Below are positions 16,298-24,708 of a stretch of 64,000 nt of DNA, one piece after another. The stretch lies in NCBI GenBank assembly GCA_030651305.1, contig JAUSCI010000075.1, positions 21,547 through 85,546 on the forward strand. Reading direction: 5' to 3'. Position 1 is the stretch's first letter, and every line of letters starts with the position of its first letter. This DNA is from Sulfuritalea sp. (lineage in GTDB: Bacteria; Pseudomonadota; Gammaproteobacteria; Burkholderiales; Rhodocyclaceae). Both the position numbers and the translations under genes were made by a program. Below the pieces are notes generated by a model, which had not been told where the DNA came from, searched no databases, and saw nothing but the letters and a program-made list of their open reading frames with translations.

Positions 16298-17691
16298 GCC
16301 GTGCCCGATGCCGACGACATGCGCGTGCGCGGCAACAGCAGCGGCACGAAGAATCCCGCCGTACACAGCAGCAAGCCGTAGAGGTTGGTGCCGAGCAGGC
16401 TGGCGTATTTTCCGTCGCCGATGGCCCAGCCTGGCGGAATCAGATTCATCAGCTGCAACACGCCCAGCGTCATTCCGGTCCAGAAGGCGAGGTGAAACGA
16501 AAGCGGCGAGTAGCCCACCCGGCGCGAGAACAGAAAGATCGGGGCCAGTCCGATCACCATGGTGCCGCTGATGGTGGTCGCCTTGAGAATGTCCGTACCC
16601 GCAATCATCGGCAGATTGCCCAGCAGGGCGAATGCCACCATGGTTAGCGAACCTATGGTCATCGCCCGGGGCGAGGGCAGGCGTCCGGCCAGCAGCGGCA
16701 ACTCGCGTGCGACCAGTTTGGACAGCGAGGTGAAGGTCGAATCCAGTGTCGACCCGGCCGACGAAACCATCACCACGATCATCGCGAAGAAGCCGGCGAA
16801 TCCCAGCCCACGCGCGACGTCGGCCGGCACATTGCTGCCGATCTTCATGCCTTCGAGGCGGGCATGCACGCCGACCAGGCTGAACGCAAAAATCGCCATG
16901 AAGCCCAGCACTCCGGCCAGGATGAAGGCGCGCAGCATGGCTTTTTCGCGGGTAATGAAGCCGCGGTCGGTCAGCACCGGATCGTGGAATGGATAGGACA
17001 GGGTCTGCAGCAGCGCCACCAGCAGGAGATCGACGCCGGAGGCCAGGGTGAAGCTGCCTTGCGTCAGCAATTCGGCTGGCGCATGGGCCGGCAGGACGAA
17101 GGCCAGCACCACGCCGACGAAAAGAACGAAGACCACCGCCTGTATCACGTCGCTGAAAATCGAACTGCGCAAGCCGCCCTTGAGGCTGTAGAACAGCACG
17201 GCGGCGGTGAACAGCAAGGCCGAGCCGATGAAGCCGGGCGACCCGGTTTCGCCGTAATAGCCGCCGACGACGGCCGTGTTGCTCCAGACTTCGTTGAACA
17301 GGCGCACCAGGATCGCGGCCGAAAAAGCCAGCGCCGCGCCGCGGCCATACTTGCTCACCAGAAATGAAACCAGACCCGTGGCGCCTTCGCGCGTGCGCAA
17401 ACGGTAGATGACCACGCCCGCCACCGGAATCGACAGCCAGTAAGCCGCATAGGCCAGCCCGCCGACGACACCGTAGGCGGCGCCCAGATTCGCCGCGTTG
17501 GTCACCGACTTGGCGAATATCCAGCTGATGAAGATGCTCATCATCAGCGCCCACTCCGAGGCCGGACGACCCTGAGCGTCATGGCCGCTGAAAAAGCCGG
17601 GTTCGTCGGTGGCGCGCGGCGCCACCAGATACATGCCGGCGCCGAAGACCAGCAGGAAGCCCCAGAAAAACAGTCCCTGAAATTCGCTCAT
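16294..17691 (-). CDS. Sodium:solute symporter family permease
   Basis: A 465-aa membrane protein of the SSS family with about 13 helices. Typical features are ALMMSIFISWIFAKSVTNAA near the start, the conserved GGLRSSIFSDVIQAVV (SSS motif) near residue 180, and SSAGSTLDSTFTSLSKLVAR. ATG 17691 begins 3 bases after the arsS stop. Substrate is unknown; the neighbouring arsS suggests a metabolite of arsenosugar synthesis or its precursor. A TTG three bases upstream is an unlikely start. Confidence 0.86.
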   Translation of the reverse strand: MSEFQGLFFWGFLLVFGAGMYLVAPRATDEPGFFSGHDAQGRPASEWALMMSIFISWIFAKSVTNAANLGAAYGVVGGLAYAAYWLSIPVAGVVIYRLRTREGATGLVSFLVSKYGRGAALAFSAAILVRLFNEVWSNTAVVGGYYGETGSPGFIGSALLFTAAVLFYSLKGGLRSSIFSDVIQAVVFVLFVGVVLAFVLPAHAPAELLTQGSFTLASGVDLLLVALLQTLSYPFHDPVLTDRGFITREKAMLRAFILAGVLGFMAIFAFSLVGVHARLEGMKIGSNVPADVARGLGFAGFFAMIVVMVSSAGSTLDSTFTSLSKLVARELPLLAGRLPSPRAMTIGSLTMVAFALLGNLPMIAGTDILKATTISGTMVIGLAPIFLFSRRVGYSPLSFHLAFWTGMTLGVLQLMNLIPPGWAIGDGKYASLLGTNLYGLLLCTAGFFVPLLLPRTRMSSASGTA

Positions 17692-17694
17692 CAA

Positions 17695-18693
17695 TCAGTT
17701 CCCGCAACTCGGCGCCGGCGCCGTCTCGTTGCCCAGCGCGCCGCCGCAACTCGACCCCTGGCCGGCGGTGCAGCCATAGCAGTGATCGGCGACGCGGATC
17801 GGGCGCTCGTCGAGCAGGGCGGCGGTGACTTGGGTGATATGCAGGCGGGATCCCGACGGGTTGGCCAGGGCCAGGCCGAGTTGCTGGTTGAAGTCGCAGT
17901 CGTAGAGATAGCCTTGCCAGTCCACGCTGACCAGGCTGCGGCACATCACCTGCTCCAGATTCTCTTCGCGGTGGGCCTCGCGCAGCGTGCTCATGTAATC
18001 GTTGAACTGGCCTTTCGAGATCAGCATGCTGCCGAAGCGCTGGATCGGCATGTTGGCCAGAGAGAAGAGCTGGTTGAAGACGATGCCGTAATTCTCGCCG
18101 AGATGCTTCTTGTAGTCGGCTTCCAGCGCGGCCTGGGGCGGCGGCAGGCTGGCGCCTTGCGGGTTATAGACCAGGTTGAGGCTGAGCCCGCTGCCGGCTT
18201 GTCCGTAGCCCAGGGCGTTGAGTTGCCTGAGCCCGCGCAGGCTGGCCTCGAACACGCCCTTGCCGCGTTGCCGGTCGACGTTTTCCTCCAGGTAGCAGGG
18301 CAGCGAGGCGACGATTTCAACCCGGTGACCGGCCAGAAACGCCGCCATGTCTTCGAAGCCGGGTTCTTCCAGAATGGTCAGGTTGCAACGGTCGATGACG
18401 CGCAAGCCGCGCGCCCGTGCCGCCACTACCAGACGGCGAAATCGCGGGTTGAGTTCGGGCGCGCCGCCGGTCAGGTCGACCGCGCTGACTTCCGGGCTGG
18501 CGGCGAGAAAGTCGATCACGGCGTCGATGGTTTCGGCCGTCATTTCTTCCGTGCGATTCGGTCCGGCATTGACGTGGCAGTGCAGGCAACTCTGGTTGCA
18601 GCGGTAGCCGAGGTTCAATTGCAGTGTTTCAACGGCGCGCCGTTTCAGGGCCGGGAAATCGGTACGGGTGAGCAGGTGCAGGGTGGCATGCAT
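17695..18693 (-). CDS. arsS: Arsenosugar biosynthesis radical SAM protein ArsS-like
   Basis: A 332-aa radical SAM enzyme. The [4Fe-4S] ligands are C32, C36 and C39 (RCNQSCLHCH), followed by AVDLTGGAPELNP. The C-terminal domain has extra cysteines (CRSLVSVDWQGYLYDCDFNQ and CYGCTAGQGSSCGG), as in ArsS, which forms the C-As bond of arsenosugars from dimethylarsinous acid. Some ArsS are selenoproteins; here the cluster is encoded by ordinary Cys codons. ATG 18693 has GGAG about 8 bases upstream. It leads a three-gene operon with a symporter and a phosphoesterase; no arsM methyltransferase is in the window. Confidence 0.88.
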   Translation of the reverse strand: MHATLHLLTRTDFPALKRRAVETLQLNLGYRCNQSCLHCHVNAGPNRTEEMTAETIDAVIDFLAASPEVSAVDLTGGAPELNPRFRRLVVAARARGLRVIDRCNLTILEEPGFEDMAAFLAGHRVEIVASLPCYLEENVDRQRGKGVFEASLRGLRQLNALGYGQAGSGLSLNLVYNPQGASLPPPQAALEADYKKHLGENYGIVFNQLFSLANMPIQRFGSMLISKGQFNDYMSTLREAHREENLEQVMCRSLVSVDWQGYLYDCDFNQQLGLALANPSGSRLHITQVTAALLDERPIRVADHCYGCTAGQGSSCGGALGNETAPAPSCGN

Positions 18694-18860
18694 GCAGGTT
18701 CTCCAGGAGGTGTTCCTGTTTGGTCGGCAAAACCGCCAATTGCTTACAGTGTGCATCAAAATTGCGGCAGACCATTCCGGCGTTCCGTGCGGATGCCTTG
18801 AGGTATTTTGGACGCAGGATATAGTGGAGCCTTGCCGGTTTCGCCGGACGCGGAGTATCG

Positions 18861-19481
18861 ATGATGGATTTCACCCATTTGCCGCTGGACTTTGCCGGGC
18901 TCCTGGCCCTGGCGGCGGGGCTCGGCTGGGCCTCCGGTTTCCGCCTCTATACGACCCTGTTCGTCGTCGGGCTGGCCGGCCATCTGGGCTGGATAGTTTT
19001 GCCGGAGGGGCTGCGCGTGCTGGAGCACCCGTGGCTACTGGGCGCCGCCGGACTCATGCTGGTCGTCGAGTTCTTCGCCGACAAGATTCCGCTGCTCGAT
19101 TCGGTCTGGGACACCGTGCACACCTTTATCCGCATTCCGGCCGGCGCGGCGTTGGCGGCCATGGTGTTCGGCGGTCAGGGGATCGAATGGCAGACCGCGA
19201 TGGCGCTGCTGGGCGGCACGCTGGCGGCCGGTACGCACTTCACCAAGGCGGGCACGCGAGCCATGATCAACGCCTCGCCCGAGCCATTCACCAACATCGC
19301 CGCATCCTTCGGCGAGGACTTCGTCGCCCTCACCGGATTGTGGCTGATGTTCGCCCATCCCTGGCTGATGCTGGCCCTGCTGCTGATGCTGGCGGCACTG
19401 ATCGCCTGGCTGCTGCCGATTCTCTGGCGCGGGATCGTCGGGGTTCTTCGCGGCCTGTCGCTGCCTCGCTCGCCAGCGTAG
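18861..19481 (+). CDS. DUF4126 membrane protein
   Basis: A 206-aa protein with four or five hydrophobic segments, beginning FAGLLALAAGLGWASGFRLY and continuing with VEFFADKIPLLDSVWDTVHT, which is the hallmark of DUF4126. THFTKAGTRAMINASPEPFT is also conserved. Function is unknown. It starts at ATG 18861 with GGAG 5 bases upstream (18864 is an alternative) and is divergent from arsS across about 165 bp. Confidence 0.86.
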   Translation: MMDFTHLPLDFAGLLALAAGLGWASGFRLYTTLFVVGLAGHLGWIVLPEGLRVLEHPWLLGAAGLMLVVEFFADKIPLLDSVWDTVHTFIRIPAGAALAAMVFGGQGIEWQTAMALLGGTLAAGTHFTKAGTRAMINASPEPFTNIAASFGEDFVALTGLWLMFAHPWLMLALLLMLAALIAWLLPILWRGIVGVLRGLSLPRSPA

Positions 19482-19489
19482 ATTCCGCT

Positions 19490-20428
19490 GTGGAAACTCA
19501 CGGCGTTCGCCTGACGAGGATCAGAAATCTGGCATTGCTGCTGGCGGCCTTGTCGTTTCTGATTGTCCTTATCAGCGCGTACATCCGCTTGAGCGGAGCG
19601 GGCCTGGGCTGTGACGGCTGGCCCGACTGCTACGGCCAATTGCTGGTCGGCGGGCCGCACCCGCATGTCGGCGCGGTCCGCATCCTGCATCGCGTCACCG
19701 CATCATTTTCGCTCCTGCTGGCGTTCTACACCGCCTGGCATTGCATTCGTCCCGACCCGATTCAGCCGGCGGCGCGCTGCGCCACCGCGCTGCTGGCCTT
19801 GATGATCCTGCTTACCTTCGTCGGCATCTGGAGCGCCGATCCGCACCGGGCGTGGGCCGGTTTCATCAACATCCTTGGCGGCACCGTTCTGGTCCTGCTG
19901 TCCTGGCGCACCGTGCTTGCCGCCGGGCCTGAACACGCTGCGGCCACGCCGCGTCGAAGCTCCGCCTTGCTGCACGCCGGGCTGGGGCTGCTGGCGCTGA
20001 CCATCGCTCTGGGTGCGCTGATCGGCGCGCGCTACGCGGCCATTGCTTGCCCCACGCTGCCCGGCTGCGGCGATGCCGCCTGGCCCGCGGCGACCGGCTG
20101 GAGCGCGCTCAATCCCTTCGCCAGCGTGGCCACAGCGACCGCGCTGGGCGATGACGGTGGCGTCGCACTGCATCTGCTGCATCGCTACTGCGCGCTGACT
20201 ACCTTGCTGCTGCTCGGAATCGGCGGCCTGCAGGCTCTGGCGCATGGCACGGCGCGCGCCAGCGCCGGCCTGATGCTGGCCTTGCTGCTGGTGCAGTTCG
20301 CGCTGGGTGTGCTGACCGTGATGAGCGGCTTCAGCCTCGGCCTCGCGGTCGCCCACGGCGTCTGCGCCACGGCGCTGCTGGCGGCGGGCATGCAGGTGTT
20401 GGTCAGGGTCAAGGCCGCGCCTGCCTGA
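19490..20428 (+). CDS. ctaA: COX15/CtaA family heme A synthase-like protein
   Basis: A 312-aa membrane protein with eight predicted helices. The diagnostic motif RLSGAGLGCDGWPDCYGQ lies near residue 35, HRVTASFSLLL supplies a heme-ligand His, GFINILGG follows, and a second half has CPTLPGCGDAAWP and HLLHRYCAL. Heme A synthase converts heme O to heme A for cytochrome oxidase. GTG 19490 is taken as the start because the frame upstream is closed soon after the DUF4126 stop; no strong ribosome site is visible. No ctaB or cox genes are nearby. Confidence 0.87.
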   Translation: METHGVRLTRIRNLALLLAALSFLIVLISAYIRLSGAGLGCDGWPDCYGQLLVGGPHPHVGAVRILHRVTASFSLLLAFYTAWHCIRPDPIQPAARCATALLALMILLTFVGIWSADPHRAWAGFINILGGTVLVLLSWRTVLAAGPEHAAATPRRSSALLHAGLGLLALTIALGALIGARYAAIACPTLPGCGDAAWPAATGWSALNPFASVATATALGDDGGVALHLLHRYCALTTLLLLGIGGLQALAHGTARASAGLMLALLLVQFALGVLTVMSGFSLGLAVAHGVCATALLAAGMQVLVRVKAAPA

Positions 20429-20454
20429 AGTTGGACGCCGCTTGCAGGCGGCAT

Positions 20455-20474
20455 GGCGCCGTATCATCGGCGCC
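20455..20474. terminator. Possible bidirectional hairpin between convergent genes
   Basis: Perfect 7-bp arms GGCGCCG and CGGCGCC around TATCAT lie between the convergent ctaA and MocR-type genes. There is no T-run on either side, so a terminator role is only suggested by position. Confidence 0.35.
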
Positions 20475-20503
20475 GCCCGAGTGGATGCCGCTGCGCATAA
20501 CGA

Positions 20504-21919
20504 TCAGTCCGCGACCAGCTTCCCCAGGCGCCGTATCGCGTCGTCCAGCATGCCGCTCCACGGCTGGCCGCAGGCCAGGCGCAGGCAGTTGCGGTACTGG
20601 CCGCTGGCGGAGAACATCTCGCCCGGCACGAAGGCGATGCCTTCCTTCACCGCGCGCCGGTGCAGCGCCGTGCAATCGACTTCGCGCGGCAGTTCCAGCC
20701 AGAGCACGAAGCCGCCCTGCGGATCGGTGACGCGGGTTTCCGCCGGGAAGTGGCGCGCCACCGCATCGCGCGTGCGCGCGATCTGCTCGGCAAAGCGCCG
20801 CCGCAGCGTGCGCAGATGCAGGTCGAAGCCGCGCGACTCCATCAGCCCGGCGATCACGTGCTGGGTCAGCGGATTGGTCTTGCCGCTGGTCAATGTCTTC
20901 TGCAACACCACCTCCGCCGCGCGCCGGCCGGCGGCGACGAAGCCGACGCGCAGGCTCGGGCACACCGTCTTCGAAAACGACGTGCACAGCATGGTGTTGC
21001 CGCTCTTGTCGAAGGCGTGGATCGGTCGCGGCCGCGCGCTGGTGAAGCAGATGTCGCCGTAGATGTCGTCCTCGATCAGCGCGACATTGCGTGCCGCCAG
21101 GAGCTCCGCCAGCCGCTCCCTGGCCGCGTCGGGCATTACGCTGCCGAGCGGGTTGGCGCCGCTGGGGATCAACAGGCAGGCACTGACGCCGCCCTCGGCG
21201 GCGGGTTTCCGAGTCGCCAGTTCCAGCGCATCCACCGACACGCCGCTCAGCGGATGGGTGGGGATCTCCAGTGCGCGCAGGCCCATCGATTCCAGCAACT
21301 GCAGCATCACGTAATAGGTCGGCGATTCAACCGCCACCGTGTCGCCGGGCCGGGTCACGGCGCGCAGGCAAAGCGCCATCGCCTCGGTGCAGGAATTGGT
21401 CACCACCAGTTCGTCGGCGGCGAGCGGACAGCCCCATTCCAGCGCGCGCCGGGTGATCGCATGCAGCAACGGCGCCTCATTCAGGTTGCTGTGGCTGCTG
21501 CCGGCCAGCAGCCCCGGATGGCGGCGGACGATGCTGGCGTAGAGCCGGTTCAGGCGTGGCCCCAGTTGCAGTTCCGGCGCCGGCAGGGCCGAACCCAGCG
21601 GCACCATGCCCGGCGCCTCGTTGGCGTGCAGCACTTGCACCAGGCGACGGCTGACGCCCACCGCCACCGGCGCCGCCGCCGGCGCTCCGGCATGCGCCTC
21701 GACCATGCGCGCCGGGCGTCGCCGCACGTAGTAGCCCGATTGCGGCCGCGCCTCGACCATGCCCCGGCTTTCCAGGGTGCGCAGCGCCTGCACCACGGTC
21801 GAGATCGACAGCGCGCGCTGTCGCGCCAGGTGGCGCACCGAAGGCAGGCGGTCGCCCGGCTGCAACTGGCCGCTGCCGATCAGGGTGGCGAATTCGTTGG
21901 CGAGGTTTTCGTAAAGCAT
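20504..21919 (-). CDS. MocR-type GntR/aminotransferase-fold transcriptional regulator
   Basis: A 471-aa regulator with an N-terminal GntR winged helix (about residues 1-70: GDRLPSVRHLARQRALSIST) joined to a fold-type I aminotransferase domain. The PLP lysine is K317 in CTSFSKTVCPSLRVGF, with the aspartate motif in VALIEDDIYGDI. MocR proteins bind PLP and regulate adjacent genes. Here the neighbour is the divergent DUF2917 gene; a palindrome at 21986-22009 between them is a likely operator. The effector is unknown. Confidence 0.9.
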   Translation of the reverse strand: MLYENLANEFATLIGSGQLQPGDRLPSVRHLARQRALSISTVVQALRTLESRGMVEARPQSGYYVRRRPARMVEAHAGAPAAAPVAVGVSRRLVQVLHANEAPGMVPLGSALPAPELQLGPRLNRLYASIVRRHPGLLAGSSHSNLNEAPLLHAITRRALEWGCPLAADELVVTNSCTEAMALCLRAVTRPGDTVAVESPTYYVMLQLLESMGLRALEIPTHPLSGVSVDALELATRKPAAEGGVSACLLIPSGANPLGSVMPDAARERLAELLAARNVALIEDDIYGDICFTSARPRPIHAFDKSGNTMLCTSFSKTVCPSLRVGFVAAGRRAAEVVLQKTLTSGKTNPLTQHVIAGLMESRGFDLHLRTLRRRFAEQIARTRDAVARHFPAETRVTDPQGGFVLWLELPREVDCTALHRRAVKEGIAFVPGEMFSASGQYRNCLRLACGQPWSGMLDDAIRRLGKLVAD

Positions 21920-21985
21920 CGTGGCTGGATTGTGACGCCGTGAGCGGCGGGGCGACCCGCACAGTAGTCTGCATTATCGATCGGC

Positions 21986-22009
21986 ACAGTTGCAGATTGG
22001 CGCAACTGT
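21986..22009. promoter_or_regulatory. Candidate MocR operator
   Basis: Perfect inverted repeat ACAGTTGC ... GCAACTGT (8-bp arms, 8-bp spacer) in the intergenic region between the divergent MocR and DUF2917 genes. A regulator binding here could control both. An AT-rich TATATAT element (about 22084-22092) downstream could be a -10 region of the rightward promoter. Confidence 0.5.
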
Positions 22010-22121
22010 CACGGTCACAATTTCGCCGGGGTGCATCTGTATCGGCCGCGCGACACTGCCTAGCATGGCGACATCGACCAAGGATATATATGGACCCCCA
22101 CGCTCACATTCGTTCGCTGCC

Positions 22122-22167
22122 CCCCAAGGGGGCGCATGCCTCCCTTGGGGCGGCCCTGCGGGAGGCA
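22122..22167 (+). promoter_or_regulatory. Overlapping alternative hairpins covering the DUF2917 ribosome site
   Basis: Two inverted repeats share bases: CCCCAAGGG (22122-22130) with CCCTTGGGG (22142-22150), and TGCCTCCC (22137-22144) with GGGAGGCA (22160-22167). The second would hide the GGGAGG ribosome site of the next gene (ATG 22173); the first competes for part of the same strand. The block also looks like a copy of a GC-rich repeat I recall from related genomes, so regulation is only a possibility. Confidence 0.45.
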
Positions 22168-22172
22168 TAGCC

Positions 22173-22586
22173 ATGCCCGCCGGCGAAACCCTGCTGCTGC
22201 ATCCCGACCGGCCGCTGCGCCTGGATGCCGCGCGGCATGCGGAACTGCATGTCGAATCGGGCACAGTGTGGATCACCGCCAGTGGCGCGGCGGGCGACTT
22301 GTTTCTCGCCGTCGGCGAAAGCTATCGAGTGCCGCGCGAAGCGATGGTGCTGGTGGAGGCGGTGCGGGGCGCGGCGGGGGTGAGGCTGGTGGCGCGCAAG
22401 CGCCGATTGGTGGTGGCGGTGGAAGCTTGGTGGCGCGAGCTGCTGCCGGGGGCCATTGCTCAGCCCCCAATCGCCGTATTGCCAGCGCCGACTCCTGGGC
22501 CGACCAATGCGAGTTCTTGGCCGGTACTTGTTGCTTCCCGCCGCGCCGCGATAAGCTGTCGCGAAGCCCGATGGAGACGGACATGA
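22173..22586 (+). CDS. DUF2917 protein
   Basis: A 137-aa protein whose first 90 residues fit DUF2917, a small cupin-like domain: LLLHPDRPLRLDAARHAELH, then ESGTVWITASG and DLFLAVGESYRVP. It is commonly divergent from a MocR regulator, as here. The natural domain seems to end near WWRELLPG; the remaining ~40 low-complexity residues come from a dispersed repeat (22471-22494) and run-on sequence, and its stop overlaps the next gene's ATG. Function unknown. The ribosome site is GGGAGG at 22160. Confidence 0.8.
   Translation: MPAGETLLLHPDRPLRLDAARHAELHVESGTVWITASGAAGDLFLAVGESYRVPREAMVLVEAVRGAAGVRLVARKRRLVVAVEAWWRELLPGAIAQPPIAVLPAPTPGPTNASSWPVLVASRRAAISCREARWRRT
22471..22494 (-). repeat. Dispersed AGTCGGCGCTGGC repeat copy inside the DUF2917 3' end
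   Basis: TCGCCGTATTGCCAGCGCCG followed by ACTC is the reverse-orientation form of the dispersed repeat. It supplies part of the non-conserved C-terminal tail of the DUF2917 protein. Confidence 0.55.
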
Positions 22587-23509
22587 AAATACTGGTACTT
22601 GGCGCCGGCGGCGTTGGCGGCTATTTTGGCGCCAAACTCATGCGCGCCGGAGCGGATGTGACATTCGTGCTGCGCGACAAACGGCGGCGGCTGATCCAGG
22701 AGCACGGGTTGAGCATCGAGGCGCCGAATGACAGCTTTACCGTGTTCCCGAGGTGCGTCACGAGCGAGGAACTTGCGCCGGACTACGATCTGATCATGCT
22801 GGCGCCAAAATCCTACGACCTCGCCGATGCGCTGTCGTCGATTGACGGCGCCAGCAGCAAAGGCGCGATCCTGCCTTTTCTCAATGGGCTGAACCACATC
22901 GCGCTGCTTGACCAGCGCTTCGGCAGGCGGCGGGTGCTCGGCGGTGTCGCGCACATCGCCGCCACCCTCACCGCGACAGGCGCCGTCAGGCGGCTCACCG
23001 CACTGCACTCGCTCACCGCAGGGCATCGTCACGCCGACCACGAATCGATTGCCAGGGAGTTCATTGCGCAGTGCGCGGACGCGGATTTCGACAGCTACTA
23101 TTCGGATGACATCGAGCAGGTGCTGTGGGACAAATGGGTTTTCCTGGCGACCCTGGCCGGCATGACGACGCTTTTTCAGGGCACGGTTGGCGAGATCGTT
23201 GCAACGCCTTACGGCGCCGCGCTGGCCTGCAAGATCCATGACGAATGCTGCGCTATCGCGGACCGCTGCGGCTATCCCGTCAATCAGTCGTCGCGCGACA
23301 AGGCGCTGGCCATGCTGACGGAGCCCGGTTCAACGTTCACTTCATCCATGCTGCGCGACATGAAGGCGGGGCAACGGACCGAACACGAGCACATTCTCGG
23401 CGAAATGGTCCGCCGCGGAATCGAACATCATGTGGCCTGCGATCTGATCGCCATGGCGTACACGCGGATGGCGGTAAGTTCCCCGACTTCAGGACAGGAT
23501 GCGGCCTGA
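22583..23509 (+). CDS. Ketopantoate reductase-family protein (PanE/ApbA-like)
   Basis: A 308-aa NAD(P)-dependent reductase. The Rossmann motif LGAGGVGGYFGAKLMRAGAD is at the N-terminus; the C-terminal helical domain has WDKWVFLATLAGMTTLFQGT (catalytic-lysine region) and FTSSMLRDMKAGQRTEHEHI (substrate-binding serine/arginine block). PanE makes pantoate for CoA synthesis, but this family includes paralogues acting on other 2-oxo acids. ATG 22583 has GGAGA 7 bases upstream; an in-frame ATG at 22571 is less well placed. No other pantothenate genes are near. Confidence 0.87.
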   Translation: MKILVLGAGGVGGYFGAKLMRAGADVTFVLRDKRRRLIQEHGLSIEAPNDSFTVFPRCVTSEELAPDYDLIMLAPKSYDLADALSSIDGASSKGAILPFLNGLNHIALLDQRFGRRRVLGGVAHIAATLTATGAVRRLTALHSLTAGHRHADHESIAREFIAQCADADFDSYYSDDIEQVLWDKWVFLATLAGMTTLFQGTVGEIVATPYGAALACKIHDECCAIADRCGYPVNQSSRDKALAMLTEPGSTFTSSMLRDMKAGQRTEHEHILGEMVRRGIEHHVACDLIAMAYTRMAVSSPTSGQDAA

Positions 23510-23566
23510 TCGTTGGCGTTCCGGCGCGTCACGGTCGATGATCCTGTTTGTGCCAAGACGCTTCGA

Positions 23567-24460
23567 TCATCCTTTCCGGGCCAGGGCGGCGCGCACTCGC
23601 GGCCACAGCAGGTTGAGCGCCAGGCCGGCCATCACCAGCGCCGCGGCGGCCAGCTTCCAGGGCGGCAGCGGTTCGTCCAGCATGAGCGCCGACGCGCCCA
23701 TGCCGAACACCGGAATCAGCAAAGCCATCGGCGTGATCGTCGCCGCCGGATGCCGGGCCAGCAGCCAGCCCCAGGCCGCATAGCCGAAGATCGAATTCGC
23801 CCATGACTGCCAGGCGACGGTCGCCCATGTCGCCGCATCGGCCGCCTGCAGGCCGGCCGCCACGGCATCCCAGCCTTCGACGAAGAGCGTGAGCGCAATC
23901 AGCGGCGGTACGGCGAAGGCGCTGGACCAGACCACATAGGCGACCATATTGGCCGGGGCGCCCCGTATCGCGGCGATGTTGCCGCCGGCCCACGCCAGCG
24001 CCGCCAGCAGCACCAGCAGCAAACCGAGAGGCGTCGTGGTGCCGTCGGTATGCAGGATGATGACGGTGATGCCTGCCGATGCGAGCAGCAGGGCGAACCA
24101 CTGGAAGCCGCGCACCCGTTCGCCGGAGAGGCGCATCGACAGGCCGATGGTAAAGAACACCTGGACCTGGATCACCAGCGAGGCAAGGCCCGGCGAGATA
24201 TGGCCGTTCATGGCGACATAGAGCAAGCCGAACTGGCCGACCCCGATCAGCAAGCCATACAGCGCGAGGTTGCCCAGGCGCACCGCCGGGCGCGCAAGGA
24301 AGAACATGGCCGGAACCAGCACGAGGCAGAAGCGCAAGGCCGCAAACAGCAGCGGCGGCAGATGCCCGAGGGCGAGCTTGATGACCACGAAATTGGTGCC
24401 CCAGACGGCGACCACGGCGAGCGCGAGCAGGAAGTGTCGCAAGGGAAGGGCGGCGGGCAT
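23567..24460 (-). CDS. EamA-family (DMT superfamily) permease
   Basis: A 297-aa protein with ten predicted helices and two EamA halves. The first opens with FLLALAVVAVWGTNFVVIKL, the second near LLVLLAALAWAGGNIAAIRG, and the C-terminus has LIPVFGMGASALMLDE before the last helices. These permeases export amino acids or other metabolites; the substrate is unknown. Start ATG 24460 is chosen from the family N-terminus; an upstream extension to 24673 runs through a repeat and is not supported. Confidence 0.87.
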   Translation of the reverse strand: MPAALPLRHFLLALAVVAVWGTNFVVIKLALGHLPPLLFAALRFCLVLVPAMFFLARPAVRLGNLALYGLLIGVGQFGLLYVAMNGHISPGLASLVIQVQVFFTIGLSMRLSGERVRGFQWFALLLASAGITVIILHTDGTTTPLGLLLVLLAALAWAGGNIAAIRGAPANMVAYVVWSSAFAVPPLIALTLFVEGWDAVAAGLQAADAATWATVAWQSWANSIFGYAAWGWLLARHPAATITPMALLIPVFGMGASALMLDEPLPPWKLAAAALVMAGLALNLLWPRVRAALARKG

Positions 24461-24516
24461 GCGGGGATTGTCGCATGCGGGAATTAGGTCAAGCCGGAGT
24501 CTCGTCTTGTGGCTGG

Positions 24517-24620
24517 CCCCGGCCGTCCCCGGCAGGCCCGTGGCTCCGTCAGATTTTTGATTCCTCCGCCCCGGGCCAGCCGGCGCCGGCCTGAGTGCCG
24601 TGTCGCCAGCGCCGACTTTC
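24517..24620. repeat. ~100-bp hairpin repeat, copy 1 (upstream of phd-vapC)
   Basis: Nearly identical to 25379-25478. It contains arms CCGGCAGGCCCG and CGGGCCAGCCGG around a ~30-bp loop containing GATTTTTGATTCCTCC, and ends in the dispersed GCCGTGTCGCCAGCGCCGAC motif. One stem position is mismatched in this copy. Together with copy 2 it brackets the toxin-antitoxin genes as a direct repeat. Confidence 0.8.
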
Positions 24621-24675
24621 AAGGCGCTGCCGGCCTCATCGCGGACGATTTGCGCTCCGGCTCGAGTCGGCATAA

Positions 24676-24693
24676 ACTAGTCAGATGACTGGT
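24676..24693. promoter_or_regulatory. Probable operator of the phd-vapC operon
   Basis: ACTAGTCA-GA-TGACTGGT is a near-perfect palindrome (one mismatch) 16 bases upstream of the antitoxin ATG and overlapping a CATAAACT -10-like element. Phd-type antitoxins autorepress by binding such sites. Confidence 0.6.
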
Positions 24694-24708
24694 CATCGGA
24701 GATACGCC

